DNA of 64,000 bases, taken from the NCBI GenBank assembly GCA_903813345.2, contig CAIIXF020000007.1:16224714-16288713 (forward strand), read 5' to 3'. The stretch is from Owenia fusiformis. Lineage: Eukaryota > Annelida > Polychaeta > Sabellida > Oweniidae. Positions 43,802-56,300 of the stretch are shown here, piece after piece. Every line of letters begins with the position of its first letter. Position 1 is the stretch's first letter. The notes under the pieces were generated by a model, which saw only the letters and a list, made by a program, of their open reading frames with translations, had not been told where the DNA came from and did not search any database. The translations under genes and the position numbers were made by a program.

Positions 43802-44046
43802 GGTTGCATTCATGAATTCAGCTGCCGGCTGGTGGTTTAACCTACTTTTTATCAGTGGTAAACTCAATTACTTATAGTGGCAGGTACTACTCATGAGTTA
43901 AATGAGTTGAATTCACCTGCCAGATGACGGCTGGTGGTTTAACCTAGTTTTTAACGTGACAGTCACTATTCATATTTAAATGACTTGGACATGAATCAGC
44001 CTAGTTGGTAATCTGTCAGCCGTCAGTTGAATTGGCGAATGCTACC
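43802..44046. repeat. Degenerate inverted-repeat element
   Basis: AGGTTGCATTCATGAATTCA at the left mirrors TTGAATTGGCGAATGCTACCT at the right; GCTGGTGGTTTAACCTA occurs twice inside. About 245 bp. Confidence 0.65.
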
Positions 44047-45329
44047 TCGGCGCCCAACAATGCGTTTATACCCGGGTGTTTATACTTCATGTTATGCATG
44101 TAGTTTCTTGTTTTATTGTTAACACTTAAAAGTTAATAATTAAGGGTTAAATTTAACTTCCAGGTATTCATAAATAGTTGGCTTAGGTCTGTTGACAGTG
44201 ACGATGACAATTTTGATGGCGAGATCTACATTCATTTCGAATAATTAATCTTTAGGCATTTTGCGTACTATATTTAAGTTTATACATTTTTATTTATTAG
44301 AGCTAGCATTCTGATTTTTTATCAGAGCCAAGCACTAGAATGCTTGAAAGAGAGAGTCTTCATATTCAAAAAGTAGTAAAGGCTGTTAATTCCACGATTT
44401 AACGCTAGCTTTACATTTCCTTTGCTTTGTTTTATAAGAAGGTTGAGTTACACGTTTTTAAAAGAACTTGTACCCGAGCGTTTACTATTTCGTTCCCGAC
44501 CGGGGAATACTGTTCCACTCTCATATTCACTTGGGACTGTTTTCCGTATGTCTTTATACTCAATCGGCCAAGTAAACAGTACACAGGGGAGAAATAATTA
44601 TCTAGAGAACCACGTTCACGTACAAGTTGTTTTTTAAGAAACGTGTGTTTTAACCCTATTATCATCTTAGCAGACGGGGACAAACTTGCAAAAATACATG
44701 TAGATTATTGCAGCATGATTATAGATAAAACTGATTATTTTAATTAAGCTAATTACTTTTTGTGCTTCTTTAATCAATGACGTTTTCAACGGTTAATTGT
44801 GTTGCTTTCAGTAGGACGGCACATTGATAAAAACCATTGTTGTTTACCAAACTTTATATCAAAGTGGTGTAGCGATATATGACGTCATCGCACTACTTGT
44901 TTCTGGTCCGTTGGCTACCATCTTTATGAGGTCCAATGAAACGGGAAACATTTTAACATTTGAAAATGAAAGTGACGGATAGAATTCTACTGATCTCTTC
45001 TGTCCAACTATCTCATTTTAATGTTAGAAAAATGCATATAAATGGGAGTAAAATGCAATCAAACACGTGAGACTTTCACTCATTTTGTACCCTATATTCG
45101 TGCGAAATTAACATTGATTAAACATAATTTTTTTAAATGTCTGAATCGCTTAAAAGTTAAAGTAAATACGATATTCTATAAGTACCAAATATCAATCAGT
45201 TCCGATAAAATGCCTTCATTTGTTACATTTTCTACGAAAACGGCTGGGCATAATTTCGGTAGAAATGTGTATTTTACGACGTTATATGCATGGTTGAATC
45301 CAAAAAGTAACGTCATTCAGGAAATTATC
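44047..45329. other. Element interior, nothing supported
   Basis: No supported exon; short open frames overlap on both strands and have no recognisable content. Confidence 0.35.
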
Positions 45330-46960
45330 ATGTGTGCGTAAAATCATGTGGATATTTCATTTTGAGTAACTGAATTATCAAATTGACATATATATTGTCT
45401 TTGGAACATCACCTTTACACAGAATTATTTTCATAGTGATTGCTCGATTTGTTCCATGATGAAATGCAATTTTAGACCTGGAGCTGACTCGTATCAAAAA
45501 GTATTTAGCATGAGTTCAGGCTCACTGATTTTAAAGACAGATAAAATGAACGAAAGGGAAAAGGTTATGTGCGCCTAAAAGCATGTGGATATTTAACTTT
45601 CAATAAATGAACTACAATTTTGATGTTTATATAATCTGAAGAACATCACCTTTACACATAATTATTTTTATGATAATTGTTCGATTTCTTTCATGATAAA
45701 CTGCAATTTTAGACCTGACACGTATTAAAGAAGTATCGGACAATGTATTTAGGCCCACTGATTTTTAGGATAAATAAAATGAGCAAAAGAAGAAAAGGTC
45801 ACGTGTGCGCAAAAGCGTGTCAGTATTTGGATTTGAAGAAATGAATTAAAGTTTTGACATTAATATTATTTGTGAAGCATCACATTAACATACAATTATT
45901 TTTATAATTTTTGCTTGATTCCTTCCATGAGAAAATGCAATTATAGACCTGGCACGCGTATCAAAGAAGTATTTGGCAATTGCGTCCAGTCTCATTGGTT
46001 TTCAAGGTAAATGAAATAAGCAAAACTGGAAAAGGTCAAGTGTGCGTAAATGCGTGTCAGTATTTAATTTTGAAGAAATGAATTAATTGTTTGACATTAA
46101 TATTATTTGTGAAGCATCACCTCTACGCAGAATTATTTTTATAATTTTTGCTTGGTTCCTTCAATGAGAAAATGCAATTATAGACCTGGTACACGTATCA
46201 AGGTTGTATTTAGAAATTGCGTTCCGTCTCCTTGGTTTTCAAGGTAAATTAAATGAGCAAAACTGGAAAAGGTCATGTGTGCTTAAAAGAGTGTGAGTAT
46301 TTAATTTTTGATAAATCTTTTGACATTTTTCACATTTATAATATCTATGGGGAATCATCTTTACACAGAATTATTTTTTGATTCAAATTTAGTTCCTTCT
46401 ATTAGAAAGGCATGGCTAAGATTGGTTCTTATGTACAACTGTAATGAGATTTTTATGTTTGAATCGCACAAAAAGAGATAATGTCACATGTGCGTGAATG
46501 CATGTCAATATCTTATTTTAAAAACTGAATTATGATTTTGACATTTTCATAAGCTTTAAACCATTGCCTTTCACACATATTTATTTATTTTAACATGAGA
46601 ACTTTAAACACGTTCATAACTGAACGGTCAATGTGAGTTGAATTAAAATAAAAAATATCAATTATCTGCGCATTTTCGTTATATTACGTCATACGGGATT
46701 TCGTGTTTTAAGTGTGCTGAAAGTGGAAATGGCACGTGTGCGAAAACGTTTGTTATCAATTCATCTTTCAAAACACATTTTTATTTTTTACATATCTATG
46801 ATCTATGATATATAACCTATGTAAAGAATTATTTTCAAATTAATTGCTAGGTTAATTCAATAAGCAATTCTGAGGTATATTTGAACTTTATTCCATAGCA
46901 GATGTAATTCGGACAAAAGTTTTAAAATTCAAGAAGAGATTAAATCAATCAAAATAAATC
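45330..46960. repeat. Degenerate satellite, unit about 235 bp, about 7 copies
   Basis: GTGTGCGTAAAA..TGT(G/C)AGTATTT headers recur near 45335, 45568, 45803, 46038, 46276, 46488 and 46735. Within units the order is constant: a GAATTA word, TTTGACAT, CATCACCTTTACACAGAATTATTTT, TGCTTGATTCCTTCCATGA and GCAATTNTAGACCTGG. Units are diverged, so the array is old. Confidence 0.85.
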
Positions 46961-48526
46961 TTATAATTCAAACAAGTCGACAATACTTGGTTCAGTTCTT
47001 TCATTTTCAATCATACCACGGTCATAGATTAACATAAGTGACCATTCGAAAACATACCATTTTTGTAGAAAATGAAAGAAAATCGCGTTATAACATGTAT
47101 CGAGTAATTGTCAAGTTCACGTCTTAATTAAGTTTGATGTGGTAAAAAGCATTCTTCATTAGTCACACATTTAAGTTAGGGAGGCCAAGATCATTTTAAA
47201 AATGAAACATTTGAATAGATATTTTTAACATTGAAATACTTTTAGACAGTAAGCTTATACTAGTAGATTTGCTAGAACTAGCTGTTTGGAATTCATCAAC
47301 TTTTCTCCACAGGATCATTTCGTAGTACAAATGCAGGTCATTCAAAGGAAATATAGGTTTCAACATCCCCGTCTATGAATATTGATCATTTTCAGACAGC
47401 AAAGGTAAGTTTAAAACAGAAATACTTCTTACGAATCCAAATTACATTTTAAACTTAGAATTGTGATCTACGATCTTATGGGTATGTCACAAATTTGATT
47501 AGATACATTCACTCAGCACGCCGTTAAACATATAATTAACTTTACAAGCGTAACTATAGGTAACTTCGATTTTAGTATGTTCAAGTTCTGTAGTCTCGAG
47601 AGTCAAACGATTATCATAGTTTATTTTGCCTGCTTTTAGAATTGGGAAAACAAAGGCAAGGTTTATGTTTTATGAACATTCTGATTTGATAGCAAACTTT
47701 ATTTTTGAGTGTATTAAATCAAATAAAGCTTATTGCGTCGGGACCTGTACGTTCGCCCAATTAAAGGCAAATGTGCCGTCAATTAAAGAAACATGCACAG
47801 TGGTACATCGTTTTTGGAAAACATAACACTGATAATAAAAATTCATCAATTGTCATGAAATTTGCACCATCATTAAAAGGAATCTCGAATTTCATGATGA
47901 CAAAATATCGGATAAATATGACAAGAAATAAAAATTTGTTACATTTTTTCCCAAAAAGTTGTAAAATAAAAATAAACTAAAAAAATAATATTTTCACGAC
48001 AAAAAATAAATAGTTCAACTGTTTTGATTCTACATGACGTTTTCAAAGAGTAGAGAGCTAGATTCAAAGCACTGTTCCTGCAAGTTTCAAATGAAAATAT
48101 TAAAAACTGCGCGAGTAAGAGGACCGCAACTTTTTATGTCTACACTGACAAAAACTTGAAATTCCCGTTGTAAAGATATAGTCCCACGCGGAAGTGCACG
48201 TCATAAAGCTGATGGGTTAAGGCAATGTGCCGTCCAACTGTTTGTTGTTGATTTTTTTAAAATTTTTGACTTATAGTTGCTTTACAAAATTCTTGTTTTC
48301 ATTTCTTGTGACAGTTTCTTTTTTCATATCTTTGTGCATGGCTACCTGCATGTAGCATGATGATTGACCGGGAATAATCTGACCGGGATGGACGTCCATG
48401 TTTATAACAGAGGCATATAAAGTCAAATGAAAAATTATTGATATGCCTCTGATTATTATGAGACTGGATATTGGCTGCTCGTATATCCATGAGAGGATGT
48501 ACATGTAAGGCCAAGGGCTATTATTG
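46961..48526. other. Element interior, nothing supported
   Basis: AT-rich; no credible exon or repeat. Confidence 0.35.
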
Positions 48527-49222
48527 TGTCACCATCAGAATCGGTGAGACAAATGACATATTGTTATAGTCTCCAACTTCTTGTGGACGGTGTTCGATGG
48601 TTTGTGTTCGGAGTTCGGTGGTTGGTATTTTAAAAACTGGTCTGAACGGTCCTTATTCACGATTCCCACAATTTGACATCTTTGATCAGTAACTATACGG
48701 CGATCTCTTTCCGGCACAAACAGGATATTTTGATTTCTTAAAATTGTTTTATAAACAAGTATAATCTTTTTTCTTCATCGTCTGCAAATATGCATTTAAA
48801 TTAAGCCAGGGTACCCCCGATGAATGTACTGCATGCGTCGTGCATGTACTGTATGTACTGTCTTGCCCGTAGCAAGTTTTTTCCAATGAAGGGGGGGGGG
48901 GGGGGGCTATTGCAAAGGAGAGTAACTTTTGACAGTTTTGGAAAAAAAATCATGCGAAAAGTGATCAGAATGGTGAAAAATTGCATGGTTTGAAAGGTTC
49001 TCAAAAGCGTTAGGTAAAGAGGGGCTCTGATAAATCGGAATGGTATAACCTAGGATCATCCTAGGTATAATCTATAATAATCATTACTCAAAGTACTATT
49101 AATCTGCCTGTGTGATTACATTTTGTTACAGATGCCAAACGTCAAACACCAACCGCCAAACATCGATCGTCCACAAAAAAAGTTGGAGACAAATGTGTCT
49201 ACTTGTGGTGGAGTGACATAGA
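48527..49222. mobile_element. TIR element of about 700 bp with nested C-run MITE
   Basis: GTCTCCAACTTCTTGTGGAC at about 48570 mirrors GTCCACAAAAAAAGTTGGAG at about 49170, and the similarity runs outward to GTGTCACCA / GGAGTGACAT and inward to GTTCGATGGTTTG / CAAACATCGATC. The core is occupied by a reversed copy of the C-run MITE family (48862-49025: G-run, CAGAATGGTGAAAAATTGC). Confidence 0.75.
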
Positions 49223-49979
49223 TATAAGACCCCCCTCCCAAACAGTTCCTAGATTATTAAGGATTAATATACTTCAAAGGTTCTTGCATTTGTTTATAAT
49301 GAGGATAAAACCTTCGTTCCCTTTTTGAAGTTCCACAAGATCATGAAGCCTGAATAGTTGATTTCACTTTGTCAAAAGTCACGAATGATTGCTGTTGGAT
49401 AGGAATGAAATAAATAAAAAAAACTTGCCTATTGAATGTCTGTGCGAATGGTATCAAATAATTTCGATTTCTCAAAAGTTGCTTTTCCTCTCACTTCCTT
49501 TTATCTATATAATCACATATTAATTGGATCAATACAGACTCGATTTCCTCTGCCAACAATGCCATTGCAATGTAATGACGGGAAACGGTCGCTGGAATAA
49601 GTAATCAGACGTCTCAATTTGTTGAACGTTTGTTTTTGTTGAATGTTACTAGAAAACAATGCGTAATTCTGATTTTGATATTGTTGCAATGCACATAAAG
49701 CATAGTTCAGCATTTCAAGTCATGAGGAATGTACATGCACAGTTCATTTGATAAAGGGGAAGTGGCGTAAATAATTTCTGACTGCCAAGACTGCCATTTC
49801 TGACTGCCCTTCTCAAGAAACCCCATTATACCAAACCCTTCACCCACGCAAACACGCACTCAGTCCATGTTGGGTAGGGAAATAGAAACGGATTAGGCCC
49901 ACGGGGGGGGGGGGGGGAAACCGCACCCCTTGAAGACAGGTTTCTGACGGCCCTGGGCCCCTCCCCCCGGCAAAAGCAG

Positions 49980-50300
49980 GTTATGAATAATGTAGCCAGT
50001 CCATGTTAGTTTCTCGGAGATATCCTTGAAGAATTCTCAACTTATCAAGACAGATAACAATATAAATTGTAGGTGGCAAAATAATCTGATCTGATTTTGC
50101 TTTCAATTTGTCTGCCTTCAACAGTCTAATTTCATAGTTATGCAATAAAAATCCCCATGGCAAAAGCAGGCAGCTACTTATACTTTAAAGTGTTTAGACG
50201 GTCCATGATAGTATCTGGGAGTTGTCTCTGAAGAATTCTCAACATATCAAGATAAGAGATAATATAAAATGTAGATGGCAAAATAAAACGGCATGCACCT
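49980..50300. repeat. Direct duplication, unit about 190 bp
   Basis: GTCCATGTTAGTTTCTCGGA..GAAGAATTCTCAACTTATCAAG and GTCCATGATAGTATCTGGGA..GAAGAATTCTCAACATATCAAG, each followed by a GTAG(G/A)TGGCAAAATAA block. Confidence 0.85.
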
Positions 50301-50734
50301 CTAAACATATGCTCATTAATTAATATGGTTACAAACAACAGAAGGATAATCTTTAAATGATTGCAACGCATTATCTATTTTAGCTGAAATCAAGTTATTT
50401 CTAACTCATGCGACAAAACGGAAAATGGTTTAGAAAATAAATCAATAAGATCAACGTTATACAATGTTGAAAACAAAACAGATAGTAAAAAATCTTATTC
50501 TAATTTAATTCCTAAATAAAGTCTCAACCCTCCAGACACTGGTGACATTTGACCGCATTTGAAAGACTTTATCTAATTTAAACAATCAAATCAAATCAAA
50601 AGTAAAACATGCAAACAGGTATAACTGCTTATTTGAGAATATCCGAGGAAATGTGTGTCCGGGATGTGTGACGCAGATTTCAAGTCCTACATCGCCGTTG
50701 AATACCCTGAAAAGAAATCTGCTTGTGATAAGCT

Positions 50735-51115
50735 ATTCTTTTTATACCATGGTCAGAGCAATATCTCAGTATATAATAGTAAGTGATAAATCACATATTT
50801 GGGATATGGATGATATTGGGATTAGAGGGATGACATGGATATCAACCCGGGTATTTATTCAAAAATTTTCAATTTTCAAAAAAGTTATTTGTTTCAAAAT
50901 TTTTCATTTTTTCAAACATTTTCTCTCATTCAAAAAGGATTTTAGATATATGATGCTCTTGACCATGGTATAAGGTCGTTATTCACCTGTCGGGATGATA
51001 TTGAGAATATTCCTCGGATGGTATCAATATTTCACACTGTCACTGCGTTCCCTCGGGAAATATTAATATCATGTGATATTCCCCATAGCAAATCCCTCCT
51101 GGTGAATAACTTCTT
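50735..51115. repeat. Nested inverted words around TATACCATGGTC
   Basis: TATACCATGGTCAGAGCA (50738) is mirrored by TGCTCTTGACCATGGTATA (50952), and GTTATTCACCTGTCGGGATG is mirrored by GGGATTTGC/CCTCCTGGTGAATAAC at about 51095. Looks like two small fold-back elements side by side. Confidence 0.5.
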
Positions 51116-51801
51116 TGTACATGTATATACTTTCAACTAATTTAACAATGAAACAGAAACACAATGCATGCCAAACATTATCTATTGTATTATTGTATAT
51201 TATGGTTATTTCATAGTTTGCACTTGTATTCAGCAACTGTGTTTCTCAAACCCAATATGGGATAAACATTTTTAGGGTTAACACGTCAGACTTAACACGT
51301 CGCTTGAGGCAAGATGCATAAACTATATAATTCCACGGCTATAACTTGAAAAACGCCACTGTTGTGTCTATGCCCCTTCCGTATCTTACCCACGGGAACC
51401 TACAAAACAGAAAAATATATACATGTAATGACATTATGAAAAGGGGAAGTCCCGTCTATATAAATCCCTAGGTTCAAGTCGTGGAAACATCCCCATTTGC
51501 AACAAAACAATGATAAACCAAAGTCGGTAAGTAGTAGTTGTACCATATGCATGAATTGTAGCTTTTGGGAAGGATGATAAAACGCAAAAAAAAAATTTAA
51601 ATACTTGGTGAAGTCTTGCATTCATGATCTGACAGGAAATTTAGGGAAATTGATTATGATTAAACGTAAAAGCAAAAGTTGACCATTGTATCTTGGAGGT
51701 TATCATGACAAATGAATGTTCATTCGAAGACGACCACTGAATCCAAATCCAGTTCACTAAAACAATGTATTATAAACAAATAAACTAAATCACTATTACT
51801 A

Positions 51802-51846
51802 TTACATGTATTTTTTTTTTTTTTTTTTTTTTTTCTTACATGTATT
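51802..51846. repeat. Orphan poly(A/T) tract flanked by an 11-bp duplication
   Basis: TTACATGTATT occurs on both sides (51802-51812, 51836-51846) of a T-run of about 22 nt. It looks like a retroposition event truncated to nothing but its tail. Confidence 0.6.
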
Positions 51847-52375
51847 ATAAAATAATAAATAGATAACGTGTTTTATATTCGTACAATGATGAATACATTG
51901 CAGCAAAGAGCTTGAAACAATGTTCACCGTTTATACAGTTAAGTTAAACTAAATAACAGCAACGCCAAAGCGTAGAAAATTAATATTTGATCTTGAAAGT
52001 ACTAACATCAATTGCTAAGATTTGAACATTATGCTCTTGATGCAGAACACAATAGTGTTTTACTTTAATCGAAGATGTTTATAATCATATCATATGACAT
52101 TAATGATTGCGTCCCATTTCATGATTATATGGAGATGTTACCTTGACATACACGTATTTTCAGAAATATTTGTTATCGTTGGTAGAAAACGGTAGATCTA
52201 TCGTACTCTGGAAAATGGCCTACCTTCGCCCCTGTCGTAAATTGTGTTTTAACTTTTACTTTTTATTACCTTTAAATGAATGCTTAGTTTCATCCTTGGT
52301 CAGAGGGAATAGCAAATATGACGTAAATAAAGGGATTACAAGCTTTATTCCTGTTCTAGTCTACTGTGAAGAAAC

Positions 52376-52499
52376 GTATACCCAGTTTTTGGGTACCCGG
52401 TTTTTTCGACCGGGTACTTTCTCGACCGGGTACCAAGTTGGAATCCCGCATGGAGGATTTAGTACCCGGTACCCGGTACCCGGTTTTTTCTACAAACCC
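52376..52499 (-). repeat. Right TIR of the 15.3-kb element
   Basis: Reverse complement of the left TIR with one fewer CGGGTAC unit and small indels; it ends TTTTTTCTACAAACCC at 52499. Confidence 0.9.
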
Positions 52500-52870
52500 G
52501 GTACAAAGGAGAGCAGCCAGATTTGTTACCAAATGTCACTCTAGGGAACCAGGCTGTGTCACCCAAGCTCTCCAACACCTGCAGTGGGAATCACTACAAC
52601 CCCGTAGGGATGCTTCTAGACTTTCCCTCTTCTAAAAGGAACTCACAACTTAGCAGCCATCACTATACCCACATACTTCAGCCCTCAAATAAACACGACA
52701 AACACTAGACAGTTCCATCCATCAAAATTCATCCAACCAGCTGCCAGAACGGATGCATACAAGTTTAGTTACTTTCCAAGGACAATAGTAAAATGGAACA
52801 CTCTACCCAGTGATATTTTAGACAGTGATAGCCGCGCCTTTCCAGTTTTAAGTCTTCTGTCAGCAAGCAG
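52500..52870 (+). pseudogene. LINE relic, right part
   Basis: Continues the same LINE in frame after the 15.3-kb insertion: (VQR)RAARFVTKCHSREPGCVTQA then LQHLQWESLQPRRDAS, followed by a decayed 3' part (CCAGCTGCCAGAACGG, AAATGGAACACTCTACCCAG) typical of the end of such LINE ORFs. It ends near 52870 without an evident poly(A). Confidence 0.9.
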
Positions 52871-53285
52871 CTTAACAATTAAGCTCAGTTGTATTTTAGC
52901 AATAGGTCTATGGTACATTCTTAAAATTTGTTTTTGTTCTATACAGATGATTTTTGAATATGGCCTACTTTTCTACGAACGGGAGCATCGAGACTTCATT
53001 TACGCATTTTGATCCTTTAAATCTGCAAATTAAATTTCTCAAACGTTCGGTATTCTAACTGTATAAGCCTAATTGATTTAAGACCTCTTCTACAAAAATC
53101 ATATTGAGGTTCACATAAAACTGTTAACAGCTGAGCACTTCTATCGAAATATATACTATTACTGTCTCAAAATAACATCAAAGTTTTATTATTGCACGCA
53201 TAATACACAACTCTTCTGTGTGCCATAGCTAGACTATTTTTCAGTATTTGTCATCTTTGAAGGAGCCTTCTCAAACTAGATAAAC

Positions 53286-53317
53286 ATGGCGGCGGTGAAA
53301 GTTCATATCGAGTACTG
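53286..53317 (+). CDS. SELENOW: SELENOW exon 1
   Basis: ATGGCGGCGGTGAAAGT is identical to the exon at 21697 over 17 bp; donor GTAAGATT. The upstream GAGCCTTCTNAACT(A/C)GAT words are also shared, so promoter and 5' UTR were duplicated too. Confidence 0.93.
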
Positions 53318-56300
53318 GTAAGATTATCTCTTTTTTATATATTTACAACATTTACACAAAAATATGATGGTCGACGAAAACCGTTATGTTATTAGGTGCT
53401 AAACTTGTTGCGACTTATTAATTAGGTTAGACCTAGGTTACAGGTCACGTCTACTATGGCGACATTGGAGAGGTTAAGGTTCAGCTGGAAAGTAACATTT
53501 TGGTAAAAAATTGCTATACCTGCACATGTTATTTTCTGGTACAGAATTAAGTATGAAGGCATGTGTGTATTTCCTTGCTTTTTTCAGGAAAGTATCATTA
53601 CACTGTCTACTTTTAGTAAACCTAGAAACAGGTCAATGGTACCTCCTGTGTTGTCTGGAAACTTTGAAAGAAAATTTGGAAAAACAGGAAGTGTGAAATA
53701 TCAGAATTCCCTGGAGTTCCCTTTGAACGCCTACCAGATATTCTAAAAGAAGACAATGTAATGATACTTTCCTGAAAAAAGAAAGGAAATTGATACATGC
53801 CTTCATACTTTATTTTGTACCAGAAAATAACATGTGCAGGTATAGCAATTTTTTACCAAAATGTTACTTTCCAGCTGTACCTTAAGCTAACGATGTTTTT
53901 CACAACGTAACCGTGAACGCAAAGTACAAAAATTAACAAAGGAATGTATCGAGCGCTCATAGTTTTATGCGCGCTTAGTCTACTTCAGATACTCTTTCAG
54001 CTTCAGAGTTTCGGGTTTAGAACGGGAGATTTTGAAATTTGACGTTGGGTCAACGGGAACCATTTTACTCGTGTCTATTGAACACTATGCTGTCAATTTT
54101 GATTTCGATGCACAGTTGAATTCTTGCTGAACACGATGATGTATGTCATGCATGATTTAGGGCCAAAAATCTTACGAAACGAGCTCGTTTAAAATATGTA
54201 TTAGAAAACCAGCTATAAAACCGCATCAATGACATACTATAGAATCATTACACGCTATGGTGTAGTCTAAACAAACACTGGATTTGAACGGCTATTTATA
54301 TGAGAAGGCTACATGAATTTGTATATGGTCGAGTGATACGTACAGGTTCAGTTTCGATTATATATGCAAAGCTTAACCTCTCAATTCAAGAAAACACTGT
54401 CCTGACGAATAAACGACTGTAGTGTAAAGTCACGGACGTCAAGTAAGTTTCTGGTGAAAGCCGGAGCAAAGATTATTAAGAGGACTGGAAACAAAAATGA
54501 CCTACAGTAGGGGACAAAAATAAAACTCAACGTTCACAAGTTGTCAAAATGAGCTTATTTCCAAGTTTCGTAACTCAAACTCTCCCAAGCGGTAGAAAAA
54601 TAATTCCCGTTCACTAAAGTAGCACAATACGTAAATGAATCCAAAGCTTCATACCTGCAAATAAGGCCACAAGAAATAGATTCTTTGTTTTACGTCCTAG
54701 CAAAATCCAAAACATGCAAGGGTACAAGGAAAACAAACACAAACTCAAGAAAAAACACAAACTTGCTTGCTTAAGAAATGTATACATTTTATGGGAAAAG
54801 GGATGACATACCAATTTGCAGTGATTACAAACACATTAAAACACATACATCATATACAATATATTCAAACATAGCTATTATTCAAAGGTAACCAAAAATA
54901 AGAAAATACACAATACATGCCAAAGTAATCAATAACACTGTCAATTTTGACTGGCATCCAATTGTCCGTCATTTCTGATTCTGACTGAATGCAATGCTAT
55001 GGTACTTTCAGACCCTTTGGTTGTGTTTGTTTTTTCTGATTTACTCGAAATCGTGCAAGCAAGGGGACGCAAAACAAAGAATTTACTTCTTATGGCCTAA
55101 TGGATAAATTCCTACCAAATAGAATGAATGTTTTCATGAATCGCCATGTTTGTTATCCAAGGACGGTTGACTCCCAGAATGCAACATCAGTTAACCGTAT
55201 TTACCATGACAGGTTTCAAAATGGCGGAACAGCATTTTGAAAGCTGGCACGTGTCATGTTGCATTCTGGGAGCCAATCCTCCGTTCCGGCGCAATCGGGC
55301 GACAAAATCACCTCAACATTTGAAGAGTCGGCATAACATGTGAATATCCAATTCAACTTTTGAAGTTCTTATTTGTCATTAGGGACACAAATTCGACTAT
55401 ATTTGGACTTACTAAGACGGAGAAAATAGAGCACTGAATACACTGAGGTAAGAACTTATTACATGTGCGAAAGCATGTAATTTTCATAGCTTTTGCAATT
55501 CTTTATGATCCCCACTGTACCTTTTTATTTCCCGAATCTCGCCTGAAATTAGCTCATCTTGGTGACTGTAACCTGTATATCTGTATTAATAGAGTCTTTT
55601 TGTATCGCAATTGCCTCATATTTTAAAGTTTAATTGGTATTTTTAAGGTTCAGCTGGAAAGTAACATTTTGGTATAACAATTGCTATACCTGCACATGTT
55701 ATTTTCTGGTACAAAATTAAGTATGAAGGCATGTGTGTATTTCCTTGCTTTTTTCAGGAAAGTATCATTACATTGTCTACTTTTAGTAAACCTAGAAACA
55801 GGTCAAGGGTAGCTCCTGTGTTGTCTGGAAACTTAGAAAGAAAATTTGGAAAAATAGAAAGTGTGAAATATCTGAATTTCCTGGAGTTCCCATTGAACTC
55901 TTACCAGATATTCTAAAAGAAGACAATGTGATGATACTTTCCTGAAAAAAGCAAGGAAATTAACACATGCCTTCATACTTTATTGTGTACTAGAAAATAA
56001 CATGTGCAGGTATAGCAATTTTTTACCAAAATGTTATTTTCCAGCTGTACCTTAATATGATTTCACTGTTTTTGTGGACTGGTACGATTAAGCCAAACAA
56101 ATGGCAGCTGATCTGTTCAAAGTACTTTTAGTACTAATTATCGCAAAGACAATAATTTTGGAAACAAAATTTTACTAAATAGATTACTAAGCATCTAAGG
56201 TAAGTAAAACTAGATGAACAACTGAGTCAATAGTGATAAATAGGCCAAAATGAACTGGCAGAATTGAAATAGACTGCCATCTTGTTTCCAGTCCTCTTAA

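Larger units (their letters stand above)
37183..52499. mobile_element. 15.3-kb TIR element inserted in a LINE
   Basis: Both ends start GGGTTTGTAGAAAAAACCGG reading inward, and the inverted termini match over about 125 bp (TACTAAATCCTCCAT, CCAACTTGGTACCCGG, GGTCGAAAAAACCGGG). The 10-bp target duplication GGTACAAAGG is at 37173-37182 and 52500-52509, and removing the insertion plus one duplication rejoins LERVQR to RAARFVTK in frame. No transposase is recognisable. A 10-bp duplication fits MULE-type integration (8-11 bp) better than Polinton (6 bp) or hAT (8 bp). The inside holds a fold-back pair of first exons, several MITEs, a 235-bp satellite and a candidate terminal exon. Confidence 0.85.

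Noticed and set aside
37183-52499. Polinton/Maverick identity for the 15.3-kb element
   Set aside because: Size and TIR length would fit, but the target duplication is 10 bp rather than 6, the ends are GGG, and no polymerase, integrase or capsid-type frame is visible.
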